Shown here: positions 22,030-34,900 of the stretch, piece by piece
Layout: every line of letters begins with the position of its first letter
How positions within the stretch are numbered: position 1 is the first letter of the stretch
Source of the DNA: Serilophus lunatus
Taxonomy: Eukaryota; Chordata; Aves; Passeriformes; Eurylaimidae
Direction: 5' to 3'
DNA length: 64,000 bases
Assembly: GCA_013399895.1 (NCBI GenBank)
Contig: VXBA01004393.1
Location: 789,238 to 853,237 of the forward strand
Notes under the pieces: model-generated
Seen by the model: only the letters and a program-made list of their open reading frames with translations
What the model was told of the DNA's origin: nothing
Databases searched by the model: none
Program-made: the position numbers and the translations under genes

Positions 22030-22570
22030 AATGGATGCTGCGGGGCCGCCAGGGAGCATCCCTGCCAGCTCTGGGCTGTGACATCCTGGGGGTGGCCAGC
22101 GTGGCCCAAAATGCTTCCCATGGTTTGCAAACGCTCATTTTGGAAACTTCAGCTTGCCAGGACGGCCGCTACTCCCTTCCCAGCTTTATTTGTCCGAAGA
22201 GGCGGGGTGGGCTGGCTCTGCTTCCGCACAGCGGGACTGCAGCCCTGGCACCGGCGTGAGAATCCCCGGGCGTTCTGGAGCCTCCCGAGAGTCTCCCCGC
22301 GGATGGTCCGGATTCACCCCAGGATGAGCATCACGTGGATTGTCCGAATTTGCCCCAGGGTGAGCATCACATGAGCCGCCCTGTGCCGCTCTGTCTTAGC
22401 GGGAACCGAAGGAATGAAGACCAGCCAGACTAGTTACTCATTCTAGATAAGAGGCTCTTTTGTGCTGCAGAAATACCAATATCACGTGAAAAACCGCTCC
22501 GCTGCCATGGTTACTGCCACCGTCAGAGCCGCCAGCGAGACGGAACTCGGGACCCGTAGCATGGACGGGG
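22030..22570. promoter_or_regulatory. GC-rich, CpG-containing intergenic patch
   Basis: CpG is frequent here (GGGGCCGCC, GGACGGCCGC, GCACCGGCGTGAG, CCCCGCGGATGG, GAGCCGCCAGCGAGACGG) against AT-rich, CpG-poor flanks. It could be a distal promoter or a small CpG island, but no exon is recognised. Confidence 0.35.
22301..22372. repeat. 36-bp tandem duplication
   Basis: Two adjacent 36-bp copies (22301-22336 and 22337-22372), each with GTCCG, TTxxCCCCAGG and TGAGCATCAC at the same spacing. They differ at a few positions. Confidence 0.9.
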
Positions 22571-23213
22571 TTTCTGGTCTCCACGGAGGAGAACTCCAGC
22601 CTTAAAACCCTCAGTTTGCCCCAGAAAGGAGGGGAGATGCTGCAAGGACTTCCGAGCCCTCCCCACGCCTGGCATCGCCGTGCTAAGAGCCGTGCTTGTT
22701 GCATACGGGCTCTGCCCTGGCACTGGGCATTTGGCTCTGAGTTTTACAAATTCCTCACTAATAACCTGAAGTATTTAAAAAGTGAGAAAATGGTGCTGCA
22801 GCCTGGGTGGGCTCTGCCCCGTTTCCTGTTTTTCTGGGATTTAGGAACAGATTGACCTCTTGGCACTCTTGCTTTTTGCACTAACGCTCTTCTCATTAAA
22901 GTGCTTTCCTGAACACTAATTAGGGCGGTTTTCCTTTTGTAAATTAGCCTGATACGATCTGTGTGTCTTGGCAGACACCCTCCGAGCAGGAGCCCAGGGT
23001 TTTGCGTTTGATCGCTGTTTATTTTGTAAATCTCCCCAATTTCACTGCTCTTAACTGCCTTCTAGAAAGTGCTGGCAGGTGGAGATTAATGGGAGGGAAA
23101 TGGGGCTTTCCAGCTGGCTTGCCTTGAGAAAGAAGGGAGTTTTTGGCGCTACAAGGGCCTTCCAGCCGCTGCGGGTTGAAGGGGTGGTGCGGGCACACAA
23201 GAGCTCCTTCCCT

Positions 23214-23236
23214 TCCCATCCCATCCCATCCCATCT
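23214..23236. repeat. (TCCCA)n pentamer repeat
   Basis: About four tandem copies of CCCAT in an intergenic position. Confidence 0.9.
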
Positions 23237-25457
23237 CAGCATCCTCACATGGTGTGCGGTGGAGAAGCAGCTCTGCAGGCAAAGGCACTGCCTGAACCAA
23301 CCCTTTAACAAGTGATAGAAAAGAATATCCGATTAACACACTCATTCTGTGCAATTAAATCTCTCCTTTTGACTATGGCAAATGCTCAGACCGGAGCAAC
23401 CCCAAACGCGTCTAAGCCTGCATGTCTGCAGAAGGAGGGAAGTTCACCTGTCTGCCACTGCCCCTAAATCGGTGGTGTCAGCAATTCGCTGGGGACCAAT
23501 GGTGCTCGGGAGGGGACGGACTTTTAATCAGCTCTCATTTTCTTAATGAACTGGCAGATGGGAGCGGAGGGGACAGTGCTTTCTGTGTCTCTCGTCATGG
23601 ATGGGACAGAACCATAAGAGGTTTGCATGGGCTGAGAAAGCAAAGGCTGCTCTGGATATAGGAAGCCACCCTATGCCTTTGCTCTCTGGGAGGCTGACTG
23701 AGTGGGATATCCTCGGGTGGTTCTGCCACCCTGGCTGTGCACCAGCACTAGGACCCTTCTGGTACCAGGCACCGTTGCAGACCACCTTTACAACAGCAGT
23801 TACTGGTCCTCGATAGGGGAAGAGAACTGTAGGGGGCTTCGCTCAGCGCCCCCTGAGGCTGGGACAGAGTCGGAAAAGGCCTTGACAATAACAGAGCGAT
23901 TTTTCAATGCCGGCGTGCCAGGCGTGTGGCACCATGAGTGGAAAAGCGTGGTGAAGCATCCCACCCCAGAGAGCTGCTGCCAGCATCGGCCACACCAGCA
24001 CAGTCTGCTCCCAGCATCTTCGGGAGGCTTGAGGGGAGGTTCCCACATACTGTATCTGGAGCTCAGCACCAGTTCCCAGGCTGTGTCGAGCCATGCACAC
24101 ACTGTGGGCGCTGCCAGGACTGTTGGTGCAGGGCTGGAGCAGCAAGAGGAGCAGGATGCAGGCAGTGGAGAGTATCCCTGCGGGCAGTGAGGAGGGCGAG
24201 CGCCTTGGCCTCGAGGGGTGTTTCTGCCGACCCGTGGGCACCGTGCAGAGACTGGCCTGTGGAGGAAGATGCTTCGGGAAAATGTGCCCAGGACCAGGAT
24301 CGGCCTGGATGGGCCCACAGGTGAGAGCAGTGGCGGGGGCTGGAGGTGAGCAAGGAACAGTCTGTGTCAAAACAAAGGCTGAGGATGAAGACCAGCAAAA
24401 TGTCTCTGGATTGGAGTCGTTTTCATGCCTGGATGTTTGCACACAGGCTCTGTATTTATTTTGCTATTGTTTCCCAAGGGGGTCATTCGGTAACATTTTT
24501 TGTCTGGTGGGCTGAAGGTGAAGATAACCGACTAGAGACACCTGAGCCCCAGAGAGCCCCAGTCCCACCTCACCTGGGATACAGAGCATCCCAGCCCTGC
24601 ATTGGTCTCACCTTGTGTATCATTTCCTTTTTGATCTCATCCTTATTTTTTCATTTGACACCTCTCTTGAATCTGCAAATACACGTGAAAGCCCGGGAAG
24701 CATTATATGAAATTCCCAGCAAGCTGGCAGTTACTCCATGTCAGTCTGCATAAACCCTTATGACTGCTCCTCCTGCCTGTGCTGCCAGCTTTTCCTTAAT
24801 GTCTCCTTGTTCTTCCAGTTGCGAGTGATTGCTGAAGGGATCTCCTGGCAAAGAGGACTCGGGTTCACCCTTCACATCCCGTTCACCTCTAAGGCACATG
24901 CATGAAAATATGGGTGTGGGTCTGCTGCTCTTCACAGCGAGAAATTAAATCTGCTCACGCGGCGCCGGGTGCAGGCGGCAGAGCTGAAGCGTGTGGCTGT
25001 TTAATATTCATTGGGCGTAGATGTAAAACTTTCCTGTTCTAAAATAGCCTTACAGAGCGCCGTGCTGCTCTGTTTTCCCTAAACTTTAGAGGGAGGTTGG
25101 AATTCAGTGTTTCCTTTGCTTGTCCCCACAACATCCCCTGGCTCAGCCAGGAACTAGAAAACCCTCCTTGGCTGTAAAACCTGCTTTGAGGACAGATGCT
25201 GCCACTGCATTTACAGTTTGTAATTCTGTAGTCTGCTGCAACAGAATCTTTGAAGTGAGCACTGACACAGGAACAAGAAATTTTGCTTATTTTTTTTTGA
25301 AACAGGATGAGTTTCTGTGGTAGTTGTGCATCTATTTTTAACAGGAAAAAAGTTTTTCCTATAAAATTTTGGCAGGTAGATTCATGGATCTCTTTGGTGA
25401 CTCTTACTCTCAATTAAGTGGAGTTTTCTTCACCATCTCTATTGCACCTTAGAAGAG

Positions 25458-25474
25458 AAAAAAAAAAAAAAAAA
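25458..25474. repeat. Poly(A) run of 17
   Basis: Uninterrupted A run. No retroposon body is recognised next to it. Confidence 0.9.
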
Positions 25475-28400
25475 GATAATTTGGTCTCAGTTAGGTCCAT
25501 AATAATTAAATCACCATCAAATATGCTCCAGTTAGTTAACCAAGAAAGACCTCAGCCTTTTTCCTTGGTGAGTGGGAAGCTGTAATGGTATGGGGTGGGC
25601 TGGAATGCTTCTGCTCAATATAGATAACAGTGGGGAAGAGATCGCCCAGCAGTGCACGGAGGCGGTAGCAGCATTCCTGCTGTGCCAGGGAAATGGGGCT
25701 TGGATGCAAATGGGCACCTGGGCACAGCCGAGCCGGTGCATGCCCCGGCTGTGGCCAAGGAGTTCTGCTGGTGCCTGCCCTGGCTCTGGCACAGGCATTG
25801 CTGCTGTGGGGCTCCGAGCTGTGCAGTGCAGACACGGAGACGTCCGTTATATATAATGGGTATCAGTAATCCATGGGAGGATAATGTTTCCAGCCCACTG
25901 GAGGGACTTCTGGTGCCAAAAGCTGCCGAGCAGTGGTGGTACAGTATCCTGCACATGCCAGAACTGAGACACGGTGGGGACAAGCAGAGCGGCTGGACCG
26001 CGCCTGCTGAGCGTTCCTAGGGCACATTAAAATCTAAAGGTGATACGGAGTGAGGCGAGGAGCAGTGTGCTGTACCTGTGCCAGGATGGACTCGCAGTGG
26101 GATTTTGCAGACAGCTTGATATCGAGCAGTCAAAGCCGGTTAGCGGGAAAGCTATTTAATTCTATCGGTGAATATCCCACCTCATTTGCATATTCATGTC
26201 TTTGTCGAGTGCTGCTCTGGCGTTGCTGCTGGGATGCAGCTGAGTTCATCGTGTAGATTACACACCATCACAATATTTTCCTTCACATGGGTGCATATGC
26301 TTTATGACCACAGGGATATTTCCCTCTTTCCTGTAGAAATTCTCACTGATTTACCTCTGGCCATGCCTCAACTAGCTGGATGTTGTTAGTAAGCCCTGCA
26401 TTCCTCCAGCTCCTGTCCTGACACGGCACAGCCACTTACTAGGGTCCCAAAACTCTCTTCCCTAAACTATTGAGAATTACTGCTTTTGCTTTGTTACCTC
26501 TCCTAAGTCAAGCACACTTCAGAGGGCACTAAAAAATAATGGTTTTGCTGAGCACTGAATCTGTTTCTTAAAGGAGGTGGCTCCCCCTCCCTTCTGCGTA
26601 TGCATAGGAAAGCTTAAGCCTGTCTTTGCACACTCTGTCTGTCACTGGTGTCATCCAACCAAGGGGCTCAGTGGAACTGTGGGGCTTGTCTTCAAGGACA
26701 AAATGAGCACCAGAAGTAGTAAAATTCTGAAAAGATCCCAACTGTCCACCTGCAGCTCCTCCCTTCAGACATTTATTTAAAAAGAATTGCATAAAGCACC
26801 CAAGGTCCCAAGTGGAGGGTCCCAAGGACACTGGGGACTGCTGGTGGGCTTCTGCTAGACCAGGAGCTCCAGGACCTCCTCCTGGTATGAAGCCATCTTT
26901 CCAGTACAGCCCGAATTTTTATTTGCAGAATAGCCTGGATGGAATTTATTTGGTATCAAGATGCTGCCTCGTTGGGTCTGTTCCAACCAGCACGGGCATC
27001 CCCCAGCCAGTGGACAGGGTTTAGCCTCGGCCGGGACACCTCGTGCTTATTCTTAGCCTAGTTTCTAAGAAGTGCTTTATAAGCAGGAGCCCGTGTTGAT
27101 TAATGTCATGAAACATTAATGACTTAGGAAGTGAGCTATGGCCCTCCCACAGAGCAGCTCCCTGCTCCCCAGGCAGCTGGAGAGGCACGGGATGAGCCCA
27201 GCGCTGTTTTGCATAGGAAAGGCACAGGCATTAAAGCCAAACAAACCCAAGCCGTATCTGAAGCCAACTGAAAAATATGACAAAGATTAAAGGTAGGTAA
27301 AAGGGAGACAGAAACTGAGGTTTGGTGAGATGGCTCAGCAATATAGTCCGAGGTAGGAAATTCGGAGGGGTGGAAGAGTTGCCCATCTGATGATGCTCCA
27401 TCTTGCACGGCACTGCCCTTGCTGCCTGCACAGCAAAGGTTTTCTCTACCTGAATGCAGCAGGTTGAAAGAGATATTGCTTTTGTCATTTGCTTGATTTA
27501 GGGGAGATTTTTATGGGGGAACACGGGGAGAGCCCAGCAGTGGTGTGCGGCAGCTCCCAGCTGGAGTGTCCAGCTCCTCAGCTGCGGACTGGCTCCAAGC
27601 TGCCCTGGGCTGCCCAAACCCGGCCTAACCAGCTCATGGGACTTGGAAAAGGGGTCTGAGCTGCAAAGCCCCCACTACCATCCAAAGCAGTATCCCAATG
27701 TGTTAGGTTTCAGCAGCAATCCTTGCAACACCCCTCCCCAGCTCCTGCTCTCCACCCAGTTCCACACAACCCTATCTCAAGGATCAGAGCCTCAGGGTTG
27801 AATTAAATCATCTAGTGAACTTTAAAATGAGTATTACATTTCTCAGGAGCATGCTAGGACTTAATTAAAACTCCTGTCATTGTGTGAAATGGCAATGTAG
27901 GAATGTAGGAATTCAGGGGGTTTGTTCCTGCTTTGGGAAGAGTTTCATGTTGGCGTGGCAAACCGTGCCTCAGCAATGCTGAGAAATCCTCTCGCCTCCT
28001 CAAGGAGGAGCAAAATTAGAATAATGAGCTGGTTTATAATTAATTGCGCTCTGGGGACACATTCTCATGATGTCTGGTGCTTCTGGTGGGAATTTCCTAC
28101 ACTGAGCATCCCAATATACAATAGGTTTCAGGTATCAGGTGTGCTCCCAACTGCATTCCTGGACCAGGTTATCAAGTTGCTCAAAGGGAGGGGCAGTTAC
28201 ATTTTTTTCTGGCATTTAGGGTATTTTTCATCAGTCTTACAGATGTAGGTTAAATATTTGCTCAGGGCAGAACAAACGTCTAATGCAAAGGGCCCCGCTC
28301 AGTGATGTGTTTCGATCGCTGGAGCTTCCCTTCACCCAAGTAAAAGGCGAATTAACCTGCCTGACTTCACAGCACCACAGCAATGATGCTTTTCAGCTAC

Positions 28401-30779
28401 AACACAGGCTGGGCAAAAAGCAGGGCTAAACCCATGCCAGGGTCACTGTCCTCCAGCAGCATGCCTTGTGGCGGGCTGGCACCACTGGTGCCATCCACGG
28501 AGAGCAGCTGTTTTAGCACTGAGGGTCATTGATATATTGAGCCTTCCTGCTACCTGCTGGGTGCTGGCAGGAGGGTGCTGCTGGCTGCCAGACCTGCCGC
28601 TCGCTGCCTTTTCTCTGCCTGCATGCAAAGCAGCATTTCTAAAAATACCTCCAGCAATGTCGTCAGCCGGTGCTCACTCAGGTCACAGAGACGTGACAGC
28701 CAAGAAAAGGAGGACGGGAGCATCGCTGGGGGACCAGGCTGAGATTATTCCAGCCACTGTAGGCGAATCCTTGCAGAGAGGGGGGTACGAGCAGGGTACC
28801 TGTTCCCTGCACAGGCTTCCACACATCCCCACTTCCCACAGCCCCCCAGCCCACCTGGCAGCAAATGGGCATCCCCTGGGATCCACAGAGCTCCCCTGAG
28901 ATGAACAGCACTGCAGCGCAAGGAAAGGGAGCTGGTACCTGGCCACCAGCGTACATCCAGAGTAACTCCATTTCTGGATCCCTGAAGATCCTGTTCCTCT
29001 TGTGCTGGGACTGCTAGAGAGCCACGCTGACCTCGCCAAAAGACAGCCCTGCAGCTGGGAGGGGTGGGTTTTGTAATGCTCACAGGTGACTATTTGAATA
29101 GAGCTGTTGGCACAGAACCCTTCCTGCATCTCAGATTTTGCTCCATGCTTATTCATTAAGTTATTCTTCTAAACTGGGGAATTCACGCATGTGCCTGCTT
29201 AATGTAGACTTACTTGATGTAATTGATACAACTTACGTGCTTTGCATAATTGCAATACCATTAAAAACCTGAAGCATTCAAAAGCCAGGAAATTACTTAC
29301 CAGTTAAAGTCATTTACATAAACATTTATTTTACCCTTACAGCTCGTAAGTGAAGTCAGTGGTGATATGGCTTTACAGCTGCTATCGAGAAAGGGAAAGT
29401 AAATTTATATGTGTCAATATTATCCCTAAACCAGCTGAAGGAGCTGCACAAATAATGGAGTACTTATGCAAATCAGCAACTGCTTAGGGCCTCTATGGGT
29501 ACGTGCATGTACATATGGATGTGTGTCTATAGGCACACACACCTCTATCCATCCCTGCCAAGGGCTCCCCACTGGGAATGCCAATAAACCTCTGATGAAA
29601 GGAAGGGGAGGCTGGGAGGGTTTCACTGGCCGTGGGGGGATGGCAGCTGCAGTGCAGAGCTGGAGGCAGATGCCAGGCCGGAATGGCATTGGCTTCTCAG
29701 GGATGAGGTGCTGTGCCAAGGACATGGAGGTGACCCTTCACAGCCCACCTTCCTGGTAGTGAGTGGCTAGAGCAGCTTGTCACCTTCACTGCCTATCACC
29801 CCACTCCATGTAGCTGGGTCATGATGAGGAATGGGGCAACATCTCCAGTGGAGGGCGTCTCTGAGGATGTCTAAAAGGAAGATGCCAGGATGAAAGGACA
29901 AGGCTGAATTATGCTCCCAACCCAGCCAGGAGTGACCCAGGCTGTGACTGAGTGCAGCAAGGCAGGAGTTGGAGGACATTTGGTCTGAGGGGAGCACACC
30001 CCACTGATGTGCGGAGTCTGCTCCTTCCCAGATGCACAGGGCTGGCACCAAACCCTCCACTCTGAAGGGATGGCCACCCCTGCATCCCCAAACCTGCATG
30101 GGACACATCCCACAGGTCAGCTTGCCATCAGATGTGCAGATGTGAGCCATCAGCATGGGGCACCTGCTGCCAACGCTGCAGATGCCAAGTTCAGCTTTGT
30201 TGTGGGAAATATCCGGTACTGCCAGTTTATTATCATGAACAAGTCATGAGTGACTTGTGTCATCCAAACCAGCCATTACCACGAGGTTTGTATGTGCAAT
30301 ATAGGAAGGCAGATACAAATCACACCCTAAAAATGCGTGTAAGTTCTATTTAAAGCAGCATTTTCTATTGCCTTTCTGACACCAGGGCCTTTGTAGAGGA
30401 CTTGGCATGTCAGAGGCTGTTTCCTCCTTGCCTCTGGGTTAGAAACACATTGTTTTCCGTGGGAAATCTGTGTCCCGGGGCCTAGTGAGCCTGGGCTGCC
30501 AGTAGGCATTGCTGCCAGCAGATCCACCAGTATTTGGGCTCGATGGGAATGTGGCAGAGGGTGAGGAGGGCATGGTTTGTCACCTCTGGTCTTTGCTATG
30601 CAGGTCACCAACTCCAGGGTCCTCACAGTCCCCCAGGTTCACCCCGATGAGCTGTGCCAGGAGGGGTGCACAGGTGGGATGTGGTTACACTGGGACTCCC
30701 CGAGGAGCAGCGGGGTTGGGGTGGGAAGAGCAGGGACACACCGCCACCACCCAGGGCTCTGATAAGGGACCGCCAGGGA

Positions 30780-31560
30780 ATCCCGGAGGGCCCGGGACAC
30801 CTTGAGAAGGGCACGGGGCTCCCCTGAGCGCCCAGGGCTCTGGCGACAGGGCTCGGGGGTGTCCCGTAGAGGCCCCGGGAGTTGCCCGCAGCCGGGCCGG
30901 GGCCGCCCCTCCGGACCCCGCAGCCCGAGGTGCGGGAAGGGCAGCGCCGCCCCCGCCGCCCGTCGGGGGGTTTCGCGGGTTTCCACGGCAACGAGCGCGG
31001 GGCGGGGCTCGGCGCTTCCGTTACCGAAGTGCCCCGGAGGGCGGGGACGGGGCTGGGGCCGGGGCGGCACCCGCTGCCCCGCAGCTGCCGCCGACCGGCG
31101 CCGGTGAGTGGCCCCGCGGGGGCGGCCCCGGCCCCGGCCCCGGCGGCGCGGGGGGAGCCGGGCTGGACCGGGGTTCCCTTTGTCTGAGGGGCTGGGTGTG
31201 CCGGCACGGAGCACCCGGGGCGCGGCGAGAGCGCGGTTCTCCGTTAGCCTGCGTTGGGCGGCACCGCCGGGACCAGCACCGGCATCAGGGACCAGTACCG
31301 GGGGTATGCCGGGTGGGGCTGCACGTCCTGTTCCTTGGGACCGAGACCGCGGCCGGGAGCTGGTTAGATGGACCGCCCCGCTGCGACTCCCGCCTGGCTG
31401 GAGCCGCCTCCCGGGAGAACAAGGGACTCCGCGGCAGGCGGGTGGTCCCGGGGCTCCGCGCCGCCTTCCCTGGCCCCCAGTGCGGCGAGTGCGGGGCGGT
31501 GCGTGCGGTGCGGTGCGGGGCCGGCGGGTGCGGGGCTGCCCGCGGTCCCGGAGTTCCTAA
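30780..31560 (+). promoter_or_regulatory. KIFC3: CpG island, main KIFC3 promoter
   Basis: The GC and CpG density rises sharply from about 30780 and stays high to about 31560, with several GGGGCGGGG-like Sp1 boxes around 31000-31060. There is no TATA box. A GTGAGT donor at 31104 closes a probable non-coding first exon. An X-box-like site GTTTCCACGGCAAC lies at 30979-30992. The KIFC3 coding exon at 31872 follows less than 1 kb downstream. Confidence 0.75.
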
Positions 31561-31841
31561 CTCCCTAAGTCAGCCCCAGCCTGAGGTTAGGAGGGGCCTG
31601 GAGAGGCTTCAGGAATGAGTAAATTAATTACAGACAGTGTTTATGTCACATCCGCCGGGAGCAAGGAGGGAACCCGGGGCTGTCGCCTTTTCGGGAGCGG
31701 AATCGGGATTGGTGCAACTTTCTGCGGGTTTCGGGAGTCGGGGGCGTTGTTGCCGTCGTGGTTTGCCCTACCACGGCCCGCTGGGACTCACAGCTGGACA
31801 CTGAGGCCAGCTGAGATGTCCATCCTTACGCTTCTCTGCAG

Positions 31842-31956
31842 AGGTGCTGCTGTACTCGGGACCCCCGTGCCATGATCACATCCCGCAGAGCCTGGGATCT
31901 GGGATCCGGGCCCTCCGCCGGAGCCGCCTGGAAGACGAAGGACCTTGCCCTGGACG
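31842..31956 (+). CDS. KIFC3: KIFC3 first coding exon, form 1 (ATG at 31872)
   Basis: The acceptor CTTCTCTGCAG ends at 31841, so 31842-31871 is 5' UTR (also open in frame). ATG at 31872 starts MITSRRAWDLGSGPSAGA, close to the human long-form start MVPSRRTWNLG as I recall it. The donor is GTGAGT at 31957. It ends one base (G) into a Gly codon, fitting the exon at 37166. Confidence 0.85.
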
Positions 31957-34900
31957 GTGAGTACGGTGCGGTGGCTTGTCCTTGCCCCTTGGGGCTCAGC
32001 CTGCCGCGCTCACGCCCTGCTCGCTGGGGAAGGAGAGGCTGGGAACAGGCCAGCCTACATTTTTCACATTTCTTTCCGGATGAAGCTCGAGATTTGAGAA
32101 ACGGTGATTCGGAAGCAGGCACAAAGCAGTGGGCAGCCAGGGGGTGAACAGAGAGAGCTGCCTTCATCTCCCTCGTGGCCCTTCTGAGCGGGAAACTTAG
32201 GTTAAAATTTAACATGAGAACGGAGAAAACGCAGCTATCTGCATGGCAGGGCTGACACAGGGCTCTTGCCTCACCCTGGCTTCGGTTCCTTGGAAGGTCT
32301 CCTTATCCCACCCCAGCGCGTGGACCCCGTGGGTGAGTTTAGTCGGGGTTTTCCTTCATGGCAGCTGAGCTGCTTTGCGGGCGGGCGGCTGCTTGCCCCA
32401 ACCTGCAACCGCTTGTTGGAAAACAGCCCTTCCCACCTCCCTTGCCGGTGGTGCCGAATGGGCTTCGGCAAAGGGGGAGGCCGAATCCCCTCTGTGGGAG
32501 ATTTTTTTACTGTTGGCTTCAGCATTCGCCATCCCTATGTACCGGCAACCGCTTCTCCGGGCACTGCTTCTTTCCTGGCACTTAAGCCAGTCCAGCCAAG
32601 TGCTGATTAGCACCAAAGCCTCCAAAACCAGGGTTTTTCAGCTCTTCCTCTGCCCGACAGCTTCCGCTGCCTATGCTGGGATGGGGAACTCATCACCTTT
32701 TATCTGGGCGCTCGCCAGTGCTTTGGAAATGCTCCATTTTCATGGCACGTGTGAAACGTTATGGATAATTAGAAGCTGGGAAGAAGTCCAGGGTGATAAA
32801 CTAACTTCATCAGGCATGTCTTCCTCCAGACACTGCATCTACCTCTGGCCAAGCTGCCTCTGGATGATTTTAGAGAAAAAACTGCATTATTGAGGTTTGA
32901 TTTGTGGGTTGTTATTTTTTTCCTGCCTGATGGAGAAGAGATTTGACTGCCCACGATGGTGGTGGTGCTTGTGTCGGGCAGGTGATGGGTCCCCAAGCAG
33001 TGGGACATAGCCCTTGCCAGCTGCTTTTCCTGTAGCAGAGGACACAACCATGGGAGAAGGCTCCTTGAGTTGCTGTTTTCTTTCTGTGTGGCTCAGCAGG
33101 GCAGGGAACTGCTGCCGTGGCTGCTTTTGTGTTTGGCTGCCTGACAAATAAAGGAAATATTTGGGGGCAGTGAAGGGAGGTGACGCTGTCAGGGTCTGTC
33201 CGTCTGGTTTCGGTGATGCAAGCTGGCTTTGGCAGCTTTTCCAAGACAGGATCTCAGGAAGCAGAGTGGCTTGGCAAGGGGCAGAGCTGGGATGTCCCTG
33301 GTGGGGGGACGGATCTGTTCCTGCAGAGGCCAGACGGATGTTACACCCTGAGTTCTCATTACTAGTCATTGGCAACCAGTCTCCGCCCCCTGAAGGGCTA
33401 ATTTTTCTAATTAACATAATTAACATTTTTAATAAAAGTCATACACTGTCTCTGCCACACTGGTGCGGTGGCGGCGGCAGGAAGAGTGGGCGGGTTTGCT
33501 GAGCTAGGCCAAAGGCTGTGTCCGTCCTGGGCTCTCAGGTTAATCCGGTGATGCTCTTTGCTCCATCTCAGGCTGTGGGCAGGACAGGCTCAGCGCTGGG
33601 AGGGGAGCAGGCACCTCTTCCCGGGTCCCTCTGCTGCCTACACTGCTTCACCATAAAATCCTCAGTGTGAGCTGGCCGGACACTGCAAACCCCCGTGGGC
33701 TCTGCCGGGCTCTCCAGGTGAGGAGCATCGAGCCAGCTGTGGCTTGGGTGGGGAAGGCAGTTTTGGGGTGGTGGGAAGGATGCCCCATACCCAGCTGGGC
33801 CATGGGAGCTGGCTGGTTCCCTCCCTCACTGCAGCTAGTTTCTGCCTGGACCATGGCATTGTGTGCCTCAAGCAGAGCTGCTGCCCTGAGTAGGGAGGGA
33901 AGAACATCTCTGGAGAATCACAAGGCATCAAAAATGTTGGGGAACAGCTCGGAATAACGTTTTCTGGGTCACTTATGGGTCATGTTAGCAGGAGGGCTCA
34001 AGGCAGAAGTGTGATAAGGAAATGCAATGCTTTAAGATGGTGTTTGCCAGTGGGAGGGAGGAGGAGGAGGTGGAAGGGCGCCACAGCCAGGGACAGTGTC
34101 AGGACACCGTGTACTGGTGTTGCTGCCACTAGTTCATTCTGGGCTTAAGGCAAGTCATTCAAATTCCCCTTCTTTGAAAAGAAGGAGAACACCTTCTTAT
34201 CTCATACCAGCCTCAATGAATTCCTTCCGGCAAAACCCTCCTGGAGTCTCAGATGCAGAGGCACTGCAGACACCCGGCTTTTCCAGGAGGATGCTGCCAT
34301 CACCTCCCTCCAAATTACTCTCAAATTACTGGCATGTACTGAGTATTTGCCCTTCTGCTGGGGTGAGACAGGCTTCCTAAGCATCACTGGCCCCCAGGGT
34401 GATGCCATAGGCTCTGAGATAAGATATAAGTAAGAAAAGGCATTTTTGAGCAGGGAGAGCTCGGCTGATCATCACCTTTTGTTTCAGCTTTGCAAAAGCT
34501 CCTTACAGATTTCTTCTGATGTTTTCAGAGCTGAGTGGATGGCACTAGCTGAGCCACAGCTCACAGCAAGCAACTTCACATTCAACCTTGCCTGCAAGTC
34601 AGGATCATTTTTTAAGGCTATAGAAGGAAAAATAGGTAATATTCAGTATAACTGCATGGCCAAGCCGAGGAAAGGAGTTGTTTATGGAGAGAACTAAACA
34701 TGAGAAGTTTGTCATAGCAGCTTCCCAACACCAAACTCCCTTGGAGGGAGGGTTTCCCTGGGCTCCACTGTCCTGCTCTGTGTGCCCTGCTCCTTTCTCA
34801 TTCCTGGCCAGCCCAGTGGAGTGCTGGCTGCTGCTACTGTGTCCACCCTGGTGGCTATGGTTGCTGCATCTCAGCTCTCTGACCTGTTTCTTCTCATGGA

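Larger units (their letters stand above)
19933..30780. other. Intergenic region between CNGB1 and KIFC3
   Basis: About 10.8 kb with no exon I can recognise. Open frames on both strands (for example - strand 23843-24442) are in GC-rich sequence and show no family signature or consistent splicing. It contains an AT dinucleotide repeat, a TCCCA pentamer repeat, a 17-A run, a GC-rich patch at about 22030-22570, and AT-rich blocks at about 21160-21330, 26100-26280, 27810-28060 and 29150-29420 that look like regulatory DNA. Distal non-coding first exons of KIFC3 could be hidden here. Confidence 0.5.

Noticed and set aside
23843..24515. Open frames up to 199 residues in the intergenic region, and a good donor-like CAG|GTGAGA at 24319
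   Set aside because: Both strands are open together in GC-rich sequence; no recognisable protein and no matching acceptor chain.
30623..31560. Arg/Pro/Gly-rich open frames of 100-194 residues
   Set aside because: Composition artefacts of the KIFC3 CpG island.
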